From Candidatus Blautia intestinigallinarum (GTDB lineage: Bacteria > Bacillota > Clostridia > Lachnospirales > Lachnospiraceae), in the NCBI GenBank assembly GCA_019112635.1, contig DXIX01000015.1:1-64000 (forward strand): a stretch of DNA of 64,000 nt, in the 5' to 3' direction. Position 1 is the stretch's first letter, and each line of letters starts with the position of its first letter. The position numbers and the translations under genes are program-made. Below, in pieces: positions 53,487 to 61,530 of this stretch. Under the pieces are notes generated by a model. It worked only from the letters and a program-made list of their open reading frames with translations, was not told where the DNA came from and did not search any database.

Positions 53487-54017
53487 ATGAAATACATCTA
53501 TATGATTTTAAAACCTTTTTCTTTTCTGCCCGCTCTCACCATTATGTATCTGATTTTTTCATTTTCAAGCCAGACCGGGGAGGTGTCCGGCGATCTGAGT
53601 TACCGCGTCAGCTACAAAGTGGTGGAAGTCGCAGAGATGGTGGACCAGGTGGTGGATCTGGGAATTGAACCTGGCAACACCGACTATTACGCGGAAAAAA
53701 TAAATTACTACGTGCGCAAAGCTGCCCACATGACTGAATATTTCTGTCTGGCTGTGGCTGTGGCGTTTCCCTTCTACGTCTACGGACTTCGGGGCTTTCC
53801 CCTGCTTCTTCTGGCAGGCGCGATCTGTGTAGGCTTCGCCGGACTGGACGAATATCATCAGTCTTTCGTGGAAGGAAGAGGACCCTCCCTGCGGGATGTG
53901 GGCATTGACAGCATCGGCATCTTCTTCGGCATCATGGTTGTCCGTCTTTTTTGCTGGACTACTTTGCAGATGCTTCCGAAGCCTAAGAAAAAGAGAAGAA
54001 CACGTCAGCGCAGATGA
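53487..54017 (+). CDS. VanZ family membrane protein
   Basis: A 176-residue protein with four hydrophobic helices and the VanZ core: SFSSQTG after TM1, RKAAHMTEYFCLA, and GLDEYHQSFVEGRGPSLRDVGIDSIG. VanZ proteins influence glycopeptide sensitivity in some hosts, but most are of unknown role. I place the start at ATG 53487, because the track start at 53475 lies within the -10 element. Its last 13 bp overlap the convergent MacB-like gene. Confidence 0.88.
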   Translation: MKYIYMILKPFSFLPALTIMYLIFSFSSQTGEVSGDLSYRVSYKVVEVAEMVDQVVDLGIEPGNTDYYAEKINYYVRKAAHMTEYFCLAVAVAFPFYVYGLRGFPLLLLAGAICVGFAGLDEYHQSFVEGRGPSLRDVGIDSIGIFFGIMVVRLFCWTTLQMLPKPKKKRRTRQRR

Positions 54018-54997
54018 CGCCAGGTCCATCTGCCTGCCCCGGCGCAGAGCAGGGACAGCAGGACAAACAGGGTATTCTGTGCGAATTTCCAAAGCCGTTC
54101 CATTTCCCAGAACGGCTTTTCTGTCTGTAAAAACCAGTAAAAATTTTCTTTCTGTTCTCTTATGAGATCTCCCCAGTAGGAAAAGTCCGACCAGCTGGAA
54201 GGAATCCAGGAAGTCCCCGGCTTCAGACTCCACAGCAGCACCCCGGCTCCGGCCAGACACACCGCTGCAAAGATCCCTTTCTTCCAGCCTTTTTTCACCG
54301 GCCACCCTCTCTTTTCCAGCCAGCTGCTTCCGGCCCATATCATCCAGAACCAGTAGAGACATCCTGCCGCCAGCAGGATTCCTTTGTCAAAGCCAATCAG
54401 AAAATCTCCGCTCACAATCTCTCCCTGATATCCATAGCGTATAAGAAATTCTTCCGCCGCCTTTCTGGCATCTGCAAAGTCTGCTTTTTTCAGGTTCACC
54501 CAATTCATCTGCATTTCTTTCCCGGCGGAAAATAAGGCCTCCCGTCCTCTGGTTCGCAATACCTGGCGGATCGTATATTCCTTCTCCCCCAGTTGAACCT
54601 TCAGGCCTACTGCCTGAGTGGTCCCGAACAGCTCCCGGGCAGTCTGCTCATCCAGCACACAGCCAAAGGTATCCTCCACAGACAGGGTGTGGATGCGGCT
54701 GTCATAGAGATTCCCGTCCCCATACACGCCCACGCAGAAAGTGCGGACCGTCCTGCCCAGGGAGGGACTGGTGAGCTGCTGCCATCCCAGGCTCCCCCAG
54801 AAAAGACAGTTTTCCGGATTTTCCAGGGTCTTCTCCTTCTCCATCACCTGCTGCGCCTGGACGGCATCCGGGAACTGGCCGGCCAGCTGCACACTCACCA
54901 GCCTTTCATTGTCTTCCAGCGCTTTTCTCCCCTGCCAGGCCAGAAGAAAAAAGAGAAACGCCAGTCCAAAGAACCCTATCTGAATTCCCCGCCTCAT
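54005..54997 (-). CDS. MacB/FtsX-like four-helix membrane protein without a cognate ATPase
   Basis: A 330-residue protein with TM1 at residues 5-22, an extracytoplasmic domain to about 200 (with VGVYGDGNLYDSRIHTLSVEDTFGCVLDEQTARELFG, similar to MacB periplasmic core domains), and three further helices (about 205-225, 243-260, 305-325). This is the topology of type VII ABC permeases. It overlaps the adaptor gene by 4 bp. No ABC ATPase lies in the operon, so it may borrow one or act with the adaptor alone. The family call is by resemblance. Confidence 0.65.
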   Translation of the reverse strand: MRRGIQIGFFGLAFLFFLLAWQGRKALEDNERLVSVQLAGQFPDAVQAQQVMEKEKTLENPENCLFWGSLGWQQLTSPSLGRTVRTFCVGVYGDGNLYDSRIHTLSVEDTFGCVLDEQTARELFGTTQAVGLKVQLGEKEYTIRQVLRTRGREALFSAGKEMQMNWVNLKKADFADARKAAEEFLIRYGYQGEIVSGDFLIGFDKGILLAAGCLYWFWMIWAGSSWLEKRGWPVKKGWKKGIFAAVCLAGAGVLLWSLKPGTSWIPSSWSDFSYWGDLIREQKENFYWFLQTEKPFWEMERLWKFAQNTLFVLLSLLCAGAGRWTWRHLR

Positions 54998-56343
54998 GAC
55001 TTCGCCAGCCGCACACGGCTGCCTCCCTGTATGGCCTTGTCTGTACTCACCACAATCTTCTGCTCATTGGTCAGAGTTCCGCTTTTTAAGGCAACTGTGG
55101 TCTCATTTTTCTCCTCCACTTCCACAGGAACCTGCCGTACCGTCTGAACATTCCCCAGAACCGAATCCTCCTCTTCCACCACGTAGACAAAGTAGTCGGA
55201 ATCATTTTCATAGAGCGCCGTAAGAGGAAGACAGCAGTCATACACCTGAGACTCCTTTGTGATCTGAAAATCCAAAGACTCACCAATCTCCACCTGAGAA
55301 GAAGGCACGGAGATCACCACACTCAATCCTCCCTCTTTTTGATGATTCACACTTTTTACCGTTCCTTTTTCTTTTAATTTCTTCCCCTCCTGGTCTGTGA
55401 GCTCCACCTCGGCCCCCGCCTGGGCGTACTCTTCCTGACTGGCATCGATGGATGCTGTCAACTGATAATTTTCACTTTCACTCTCCTGCCCGATGAGCAG
55501 TACCGCTTCTTCTGTAGTCTGACCTCCCGCAGACACATTGATCTTGCTCACTGTGCCGGAGCTGGGGGCAAGCACCTTTCCCTCCTGGTTCACAAGAGCA
55601 TCCACCTCATCCAGATCCGCCTGTTTTTGTCGGATAATCACTTCCTGAATCTGGGCTGAACTGTCAGTCTGCGCCGGCAAGGAAGCCGCCTCCACCGCCT
55701 GACGGGCAGCCAGAACACTCTGCTCCCGGTTCGCCACCGCAGTCTCCAGCGCTTTCTCCTTCTCCCGGACCTGTTCTGCCAGACTCTGTTCATCCTGGCC
55801 GGCCCCTTCCTCGGCAGAAAGTCCATCCGCGCTGGCGTCATAGAATTCATTCAATTCTTCCTGGGCCAGATCCAGATCTTCCTGGGCCTGGGCCACCTCC
55901 AAATCCGCCAAAGCCACTGCCTGGTCATAGCTTTCCTGGGCATGGGCCAGATCCGAATCCTGCTTTTCCTGGGCTAGCTGATTCTGCTGTCTGGCATCCT
56001 CCTGGGTCAGGCGTGCCTGCTCCATCTCAGCTTCTATGGATGCTCTCGTTTTCTTCAGAGTCTTCATATCCACCTGAAACAGCAGATCCCCCGCTTCCAC
56101 CTGGTCCCCTTCCTGGACGTTCATGGAAGTAATCTTCATCTGCGCCACAGTGAAAACTGCCTGCTGCTTTGTGCTCTCCACGTTTCCTGTTCCGCTGATA
56201 CTGTGGTCAATGACCATTTTCTTTATGGGTGATGTCGTCACCTGTGCCACCCGGAAGGAATCCACACTTCTGGAAAATACCGTCAGAAGACACATGACCA
56301 GAAAAAAGATTCCCAGGGCCTGCAATGCTTTCTTTCGATTCAT
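54994..56343 (-). CDS. HlyD/RND-type efflux periplasmic adaptor-like protein
   Basis: A 449-residue protein with an N-terminal membrane anchor (residues 8-25), a biotinyl-lipoyl-like half (ISGTGNVESTKQQAVFTVAQMKITSMNVQEGDQVEAGDLLF), a long coiled coil (about 95-245, rich in Gln, Glu and Ala), the second lipoyl half (GKVLAPSSGTVSKINVSAGGQT) and beta-barrel domains. In Gram-positives such adaptors accompany MacB-type exporters. Here it sits between a sugar-type permease (3 bp) and the MacB-like gene (4-bp overlap). Confidence 0.88.
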   Translation of the reverse strand: MNRKKALQALGIFFLVMCLLTVFSRSVDSFRVAQVTTSPIKKMVIDHSISGTGNVESTKQQAVFTVAQMKITSMNVQEGDQVEAGDLLFQVDMKTLKKTRASIEAEMEQARLTQEDARQQNQLAQEKQDSDLAHAQESYDQAVALADLEVAQAQEDLDLAQEELNEFYDASADGLSAEEGAGQDEQSLAEQVREKEKALETAVANREQSVLAARQAVEAASLPAQTDSSAQIQEVIIRQKQADLDEVDALVNQEGKVLAPSSGTVSKINVSAGGQTTEEAVLLIGQESESENYQLTASIDASQEEYAQAGAEVELTDQEGKKLKEKGTVKSVNHQKEGGLSVVISVPSSQVEIGESLDFQITKESQVYDCCLPLTALYENDSDYFVYVVEEEDSVLGNVQTVRQVPVEVEEKNETTVALKSGTLTNEQKIVVSTDKAIQGGSRVRLAKS

Positions 56344-56346
56344 ATC

Positions 56347-57183
56347 CTACTCCTTTGAGGCTGTGGCCACAATTCCCTGCTCCAGATACTCCTGGCCTGC
56401 CAGGAAAATACACACAGCCGGTATCAGTACCACCACCGATGTGGCAAAAGCCAGACCTGCCCGGTCCATCCCGATATTCGGAAGGAACAAAGACAGAGGC
56501 CACAGTGCTTTTGTCTTCAGAAATGCCATAGGCTGCTCAATCAGGTTCCAATATTCCAGAAAATCCAGAACCAGCGCCGAGAGAATCCCCGGAGAACCCA
56601 GGGGAATCCCGATTTTCAGAAAAATCTGAAACTCCCCTGCCCCGTCCAGTCTGGCCGCTTCCAGAAGGCTGTCCGGCACTCCACAGAAGAACCGGTACAT
56701 GATAAACACCGGAAATGTGGAGAATACTGCCGGGAGAACAATGCCCGCCTGGCTGTCCAGAAGGGAAAGCCAGTCCAAAACCAGATAATCCGACAACATC
56801 AAGACCTGGAAGGGCATCATCATCAGAACCAGATACAGAGTGAACAGCACCTTTCTTCCCGGAAAATGAAATTTTGCCATTCCCCAGGCCGCCGGCACCG
56901 CCACCAGAAGCTGGCCGGCCAGAATCTCTCCCGTCATTTTCACTGAATTCCAGAACATCTCATAGAACTCTGGCGAATCAAAGAGCAGTTTCACATAGGA
57001 TTTCAAGGTGGGATACAGGGGAAATAGTTTCCATTCCATATACCCGGGTGTCTCCTGCAAAACCGGCGCCAGCATTTCCTGAAGTTCCACATCTCCTGTC
57101 AGTGACCCCGTCACCAGAAACAGCACCGGGGATAACATCCAGGCAGCCAGAATCCCCAAAAACAAAATCCGAATCTTCTTCAT
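56347..57183 (-). CDS. ABC transporter permease, MalG type
   Basis: A 278-residue inner-membrane permease with six predicted helices and the EAA loop GVPDSLLEAARLDGAGEFQIFLKIGIPLGSPG, which contacts the ATPase. The N-terminal extracellular stretch after TM1 is longer than usual (about 50 residues). It forms a pair with the upstream MalF-type permease. No solute-binding protein or ATPase gene is nearby; sugar importers often share a MsmX-like ATPase, but a missing binding protein is unusual. Confidence 0.88.
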   Translation of the reverse strand: MKKIRILFLGILAAWMLSPVLFLVTGSLTGDVELQEMLAPVLQETPGYMEWKLFPLYPTLKSYVKLLFDSPEFYEMFWNSVKMTGEILAGQLLVAVPAAWGMAKFHFPGRKVLFTLYLVLMMMPFQVLMLSDYLVLDWLSLLDSQAGIVLPAVFSTFPVFIMYRFFCGVPDSLLEAARLDGAGEFQIFLKIGIPLGSPGILSALVLDFLEYWNLIEQPMAFLKTKALWPLSLFLPNIGMDRAGLAFATSVVVLIPAVCIFLAGQEYLEQGIVATASKE

Positions 57184-57187
57184 TTTC

Positions 57188-58036
57188 TCACTCCTTTACA
57201 TCCCAGGCTTTTTCCAGACAGAATACCAGAAGAAAGATCACCGCACCGGTGACCACGGCGCCAGCCGCCATCTTGTCAAAGGACAGGTCCCGGTACCAGT
57301 TATTAAACAGATGCTGCAGAAGGTACATACTCTCATGGGGATAATCTCCCGCCACCAGGTAGGCCTCCCGGAACACCTTGAACGAATTCAACAGAGACAG
57401 AACCGTGACTGTAAACGCACAGGGCAGAAGGTTTGGAAGAGTAATCCAGACAAAACACTGCCAGGAATCTGCCCCGTCCACCTTCGCCGCCTCATAGAGA
57501 CTGTAGGGGATTCCGGACAAGCCGGCCAGCCATAAGATCACGTCATAGCCAAGATTCCGCCAGAGATAACTGAACACCAGAACACCAAAAGCGGCAGAGG
57601 AATTCATCCAGTCCACTCCTGTAAGATGCAGCCCTGTCAGAATGCGGTTGAGAAGCCCCTGCGAGTGGAACAGCAGCCGCCACAGCAGCACCACTGAGGC
57701 CACCGGTATGGCCATGGGAATCAGAAACGCACTTTTCAACGCCTGCCGGTGCCGGATTTTCCCGGACAGAAGTAATGCCGCCGCCAGGGACAGAACCAAA
57801 AGCAGCGGAATACAGACTCCCACAAAACGCAGGGTATTCCAGGCTGCCAGCTGAAACGCCGTGTTCTCAAACACATCCAGATAATTACGGATTCCCACAA
57901 ATTTCCCGGTCACTGCCTCCCCGAAGGAACGCCTGATCACATCCAAAAAGGGCAGGAACACAAACAGGCTCACTCCCGCCAGGCTGGGAGCCAGAAACAG
58001 AAGTCCTTTTAACTGAGACTTGCCAAATTTCTTCAT
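57188..58036 (-). CDS. ABC transporter permease, MalF type
   Basis: A 282-residue permease with six helices, the N-terminal FLAPSLAGVSLFVFLPFLDVIRRSFG typical of sugar permeases and the EAA loop GIPYSLYEAAKVDGADSWQCFVWITLPNL. It is the first gene of the four-gene operon. A 22-bp palindrome sits between the predicted promoter region and the start codon, with AAAGGAT as ribosome site. Carbohydrate is the family default substrate; the exporter-like partners make this uncertain. Confidence 0.88.
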   Translation of the reverse strand: MKKFGKSQLKGLLFLAPSLAGVSLFVFLPFLDVIRRSFGEAVTGKFVGIRNYLDVFENTAFQLAAWNTLRFVGVCIPLLLVLSLAAALLLSGKIRHRQALKSAFLIPMAIPVASVVLLWRLLFHSQGLLNRILTGLHLTGVDWMNSSAAFGVLVFSYLWRNLGYDVILWLAGLSGIPYSLYEAAKVDGADSWQCFVWITLPNLLPCAFTVTVLSLLNSFKVFREAYLVAGDYPHESMYLLQHLFNNWYRDLSFDKMAAGAVVTGAVIFLLVFCLEKAWDVKE

Positions 58037-58047
58037 ATGTTTATCCT

Positions 58048-58069
58048 TTCTGAAAAGCTCTTTTCAGAA
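58048..58069. promoter_or_regulatory. 22-bp palindrome upstream of the permease/adaptor operon
   Basis: TTCTGAAAAG-CT-CTTTTCAGAA is a perfect inverted repeat ending at the ribosome site of the first permease. Further upstream lies a direct repeat TTTAGAGA/TTTAGAGA with 11-bp periodicity and a TGATAAT -10 candidate. It could be an operator or an mRNA hairpin hiding the ribosome site. Confidence 0.55.
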
Positions 58070-58120
58070 TGAAATTATCACGGCAGTCTCTAAACTCTCT
58101 CTAAAGGAAATTTTCCGCAT

Positions 58121-58147
58121 AAAAAAAGGACCGCACACCGGTCCTTT
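58121..58147 (-). terminator. Terminator after the thioesterase gene
   Basis: Minus strand AAAGGACCG, 5-nt loop, CGGTCCTTT followed by further T (TTTTTTT in all). It begins at the stop codon. Confidence 0.9.
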
Positions 58148-58566
58148 CACTGTTCTTCCTGAAAAATCTTCTTTCCCATATCATAATAGGTGAATTCTCC
58201 CTGAACCAGGAGCTTTCCCTCATCGTTTCGGATCTGTACTTGGAAGACACTGATCCGTTTCCCATGTTTGATCACTCTCGCCTCTCCAGTCAGTTCTTTC
58301 ACCTGAAGAGCCGGAACCAGATAATTGATACTGGCGTTCACTGTGGTGGAATAATCTCCGTACGAGGAAGCTGCCGCGCCGGCCACCGAATCCGCAATAC
58401 TGAACAGACAGCCCCCGTGGACGGATCCAAGAAAATTGGTGTGATCTTTCTCCACCGCCAGTTTCACCTTCGCGTAACCTTCCCGAATCTCCACCGTCTG
58501 AATCCCCAGCTTGCGGGTGAAATGATTCCCTTCATCCCGAAACTGAATCAATTTTTCATAATCCAT
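58147..58566 (-). CDS. PaaI family hotdog-fold thioesterase
   Basis: A 139-residue hotdog protein with the PaaI-type motif LGSVHGGCLFSIADSVAGAAASSYG, where the HGG and Asp form the acyl-CoA thioesterase site, followed by VNASINYLVPA. The substrate is probably an aryl- or acyl-CoA. It is 6 bp downstream of the histidine kinase gene, so the two are co-transcribed, without an evident functional link. Confidence 0.92.
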   Translation of the reverse strand: MDYEKLIQFRDEGNHFTRKLGIQTVEIREGYAKVKLAVEKDHTNFLGSVHGGCLFSIADSVAGAAASSYGDYSTTVNASINYLVPALQVKELTGEARVIKHGKRISVFQVQIRNDEGKLLVQGEFTYYDMGKKIFQEEQ

Positions 58567-58572
58567 ATCTTG

Positions 58573-59829
58573 TCACTCCTCTCCTTCTTTGTTCACCTGA
58601 TCTTCAAGCGGCAGGTACAATAACAACGCAAAAACACCTCCGGAAGTCTGAATCTGGATTCCGCCGCCGTGACGGCGGACAATCTCCTGCATACTCAAAA
58701 TTCCAAATCCATGCCGGCTCCTGTCCTGTTTCTCCGTGAGAAAGCGTCCTCCTTCCTGCCTTGGAACCTCCCGTATGGGATTACTCACCTTCAGCACAAA
58801 CAATCCCTTTCTCATGTGCGTCTCCAGAGAAATCTTATGTTCTTCCGCTGCCAGCCTGTCACAGGCTTCCATCGCATTGTCCAGAGCATTTCCAAAGAGA
58901 GCACAGATATCTGCCTTCTCAAAAGGCAATTCCGCGGGAATATCCACCGTCGGGCAAAACCGGATTTTCTTCTGTTCCATCAAAGACTGTTTCACACTGA
59001 GGACCGCATTCACCACCGGCTCCCCGCAGTATTTCCGGGGACCGGTCAGAGCCGCACTCTCCAGAAGGCTCTGGATATAAGTCTGTTTTTCTTCTTCCGG
59101 AAGAACTGCCAGCGCCTGCAGATGATTCGCCATATCATGCTTCAGCCGTCTCACCTCGAAATTCTGCTGTTCCAAAGACTCATAATACTTCTGGTTGATC
59201 TGGTCCAGCATCCTCTCCTGCTCCATCTTCTGCTGCCGGATCAGCACCGTGACCGCCCAGAGCAGGCCCACCAAAGACAGACCGGATAAAATCATCAGAA
59301 TCAACGCCTGAAGATTTTCCATGAAATCCATCCGATAACTCTGGCGGTTCAAAAGGGCCACAGTGATCACCACGCCAATCGGCGTGCACGTCAAAAGGAG
59401 CATAAGCCTCCACAAAGCCGGGCTTAACTCATATTCTCTGGTCATGCGCAGCCTCTTGGTCGCCAGGTAAAAAATCACAGCAAACAAAATCCGAAGCATC
59501 GCTGTACAATACCGGTCTAATTGAAAAAAATTGTCAATCACCGCGTTGAAGGCAAACACCCCGCTCATAATCATCAGGCCGATGGTCACCTTCTTCAGAA
59601 AGCTTCCCCGGCAGGCACACAAAAGGCAGAGCAAGAAGCACAGAAACGTGGGAATCAGATTGATCCAGTCTCGAAAAAAGATCACCATATTGATCTGCAC
59701 CGCACAGCCCAAAAGCAGAATTCCCTGATTCCACCATCCCTTTTTGCATTCCAGAAGATTTTTCACTGCCAGCTCCAAAGCCACACCGGAGACCGCCAAG
59801 AAAAAACACCCGAAAAAGACCTTCCACAT
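58573..59829 (-). CDS. Sensor histidine kinase, GHKL type (AgrC-like), without adjacent regulator
   Basis: A 418-residue protein with six or seven N-terminal membrane helices (to about residue 190), a coiled dimerisation segment with phospho-acceptor His in VRRLKHDMANHLQAL, and a C-terminal GHKL ATPase domain (FGNALDNAMEAC N-box; RHGFGILSMQEIVRRHGG). This is the AgrC/peptide-sensing type. No LytTR response regulator lies beside it; a thioesterase follows instead. ATG 59829 with GGAGG upstream replaces the track start at 59934. Confidence 0.88.
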   Translation of the reverse strand: MWKVFFGCFFLAVSGVALELAVKNLLECKKGWWNQGILLLGCAVQINMVIFFRDWINLIPTFLCFLLCLLCACRGSFLKKVTIGLMIMSGVFAFNAVIDNFFQLDRYCTAMLRILFAVIFYLATKRLRMTREYELSPALWRLMLLLTCTPIGVVITVALLNRQSYRMDFMENLQALILMILSGLSLVGLLWAVTVLIRQQKMEQERMLDQINQKYYESLEQQNFEVRRLKHDMANHLQALAVLPEEEKQTYIQSLLESAALTGPRKYCGEPVVNAVLSVKQSLMEQKKIRFCPTVDIPAELPFEKADICALFGNALDNAMEACDRLAAEEHKISLETHMRKGLFVLKVSNPIREVPRQEGGRFLTEKQDRSRHGFGILSMQEIVRRHGGGIQIQTSGGVFALLLYLPLEDQVNKEGEE

Positions 59830-59861
59830 TCCAATTCTTCCTCCACCTGTAGACTGCCTCC

Positions 59862-59890
59862 AGTATAACACACTCCGGATAAATCGCAAA
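59862..59890 (-). promoter_or_regulatory. Promoter of the histidine kinase-thioesterase pair
   Basis: TTTGCG, 17 bp, TATACT on the minus strand, immediately downstream of the hairpin that ends the preceding ABC operon. Confidence 0.6.
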
Positions 59891-59891
59891 G

Positions 59892-59926
59892 AAGTGAGTC
59901 CCCATTTCACGAATGAGGACTCACTT
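59892..59926 (-). terminator. Hairpin terminator after the betaine-type ABC operon
   Basis: AAGTGAGTCC and CATT pair with AATG and GGACTCACTT, with single-base bulges. The T-tract on the minus strand is short and interrupted (TTCTTT), so termination may be partial. Confidence 0.65.
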
Positions 59927-59955
59927 TCTGACACACATTATCGATTTTTTCCGTT

Positions 59956-61530
59956 CTATATAAGACCTTCTGCTTCCAGGAAGTCAACGGCAACATCTTT
60001 GGGAGTTCTTCCCTCCACGTCCACCTGGTAGTTCATCTCCATCATCTCGTCGGTGCTGATGGCACCTTCCAGCTTCGCGAAGACTTCTTCCAGTTCCGGA
60101 TATTTCTCAAAAGTCTCATTTCTTGTGACTGCCACAGCCTGATAAGGCGGGAAGAATCCGATATCATCTTCCAGTTTCACCAAATCCATGCTCAGCAGCA
60201 GGGCGTCTGTCTCAAAAGCATCGATCACATCGATTTTTCCGGAGGTCAGCGCCTGATAGCGGATATTTCCCTCTAATCCCTCCACAGACTTGAAGGAGAC
60301 ATCAAAATCCTTCTCCAGCTTCGGGAGCAGGTCCTCTCTCTGGGTAAACGCAGTGGTACATCCCAGTCGGAGAGAGGAAGCATTGGCGATCAACTGAGAC
60401 AAGGTTGTCAGATTATACTCCTGGGCCGTCTTCTTGGTCACCGCAAACACATAGGTGTTGCTGAATCCCAGGGACTTCGAAACCTCCATCTGATATTGTT
60501 CCTGCATTCCCTCCTTGACACTTTGATAGACTTCCTCCGGATCCGTGGAGAGGCTTTCCTTCAACACATTGGCGCTGAGGACACCGGTGTAATCCGTGAA
60601 GGTGTCCAGCTCACCGCTCTCCATGGCAGACATGGTGATCATGGTGCCATTCAGGTTGAACTTCTCTTCCACTTCAAGGTCCGTCTGTCCCTGAATCAAC
60701 TGGCTGTAAATATTTCCCAGGATCAAAGCCTCCGTGAAATTCTCACTTCCCACGACCACTTTGTCCCTGGTGTTCTCAATCATCGATGCCACCGAGGAGA
60801 CACAGGGCAGCACCAGAACAATCACAAGACAGACCATCGCAACCACTGTTCTTCGGTTTCTCTCTTTTCTGGGACGGTTAATCACCTTGTCCGCTGATTT
60901 CAAGCCTTCCGGTGTCAGCCCCTGTTCTACTTTACCGAGGATAAAATCCACAACCAGAGCCAGAAGACAGGCCGGGATTGCTCCCAGCAGCACCAGATCC
61001 GCATCGTTGGCATTCAGTCCCAGATTGATGAACCAGCCCAGGCCGCCTGCGCCCGCGAAAGCGGCAATGGTCACGGTTCCCACGGCGGTAACCGCCGAAA
61101 TCCGCACACCTGCCATGATATACGGCATGGCGATAGGAATCTGAATTTTATACAGAGTCTTGAACTTGGACAGCCCGATACTGCTGGCCGACTCCAAAAT
61201 CATGGGATCAATTCCAGTGATTCCAATATAGGTGTTCTTGATAATCGGAAGCAGGGCATAGATAATCACCATGATAATCGCCGGTTTCTGTCCGATTCCG
61301 ACAATGGGAACCAGAAAGGCCAGAAGCCCGATACTTGGGATGGACTGCATGATATTCGCGATCCCGATTACGATCGAGGAGGCTTTCTGATTCTTGGTCA
61401 CCGCGATTCCCAGGGGGACACCGATCAAAATGGAGATCAGCACGGCGGCCGAGGTCATCTGCATATGTTCCATGAACAGTCCCAGAAGTTCTCCTTTTCT
61501 CTGCATAAATACTTCTAAAAATCCATTCAT
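59956..61530 (-). CDS. Glycine betaine/choline-type ABC permease fused to substrate-binding domain
   Basis: A 524-residue fusion: residues 1-215 form an OpuCB-like permease (TSAAVLISILIGVPLGIAVTK; GVRISAVTAVGTVTIAAFAG), then a membrane helix near 235, then an extracellular OpuAC-type binding domain (VVVGSENFTEALILGNIYSQLIQGQ ... ITMSAMESGELDTFTDYTGVL). Such fusions import betaine, choline, carnitine or related osmolytes. The ATPase gene overlaps it by 4 bp upstream. Substrate is inferred from the family only. Confidence 0.92.
   Translation of the reverse strand: MNGFLEVFMQRKGELLGLFMEHMQMTSAAVLISILIGVPLGIAVTKNQKASSIVIGIANIMQSIPSIGLLAFLVPIVGIGQKPAIIMVIIYALLPIIKNTYIGITGIDPMILESASSIGLSKFKTLYKIQIPIAMPYIMAGVRISAVTAVGTVTIAAFAGAGGLGWFINLGLNANDADLVLLGAIPACLLALVVDFILGKVEQGLTPEGLKSADKVINRPRKERNRRTVVAMVCLVIVLVLPCVSSVASMIENTRDKVVVGSENFTEALILGNIYSQLIQGQTDLEVEEKFNLNGTMITMSAMESGELDTFTDYTGVLSANVLKESLSTDPEEVYQSVKEGMQEQYQMEVSKSLGFSNTYVFAVTKKTAQEYNLTTLSQLIANASSLRLGCTTAFTQREDLLPKLEKDFDVSFKSVEGLEGNIRYQALTSGKIDVIDAFETDALLLSMDLVKLEDDIGFFPPYQAVAVTRNETFEKYPELEEVFAKLEGAISTDEMMEMNYQVDVEGRTPKDVAVDFLEAEGLI

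Noticed and set aside
54005-58036. Defence or toxin-secretion system
   Set aside because: The genes are transporter and adaptor parts. No nuclease, toxin, immunity or peptide precursor gene was seen nearby.
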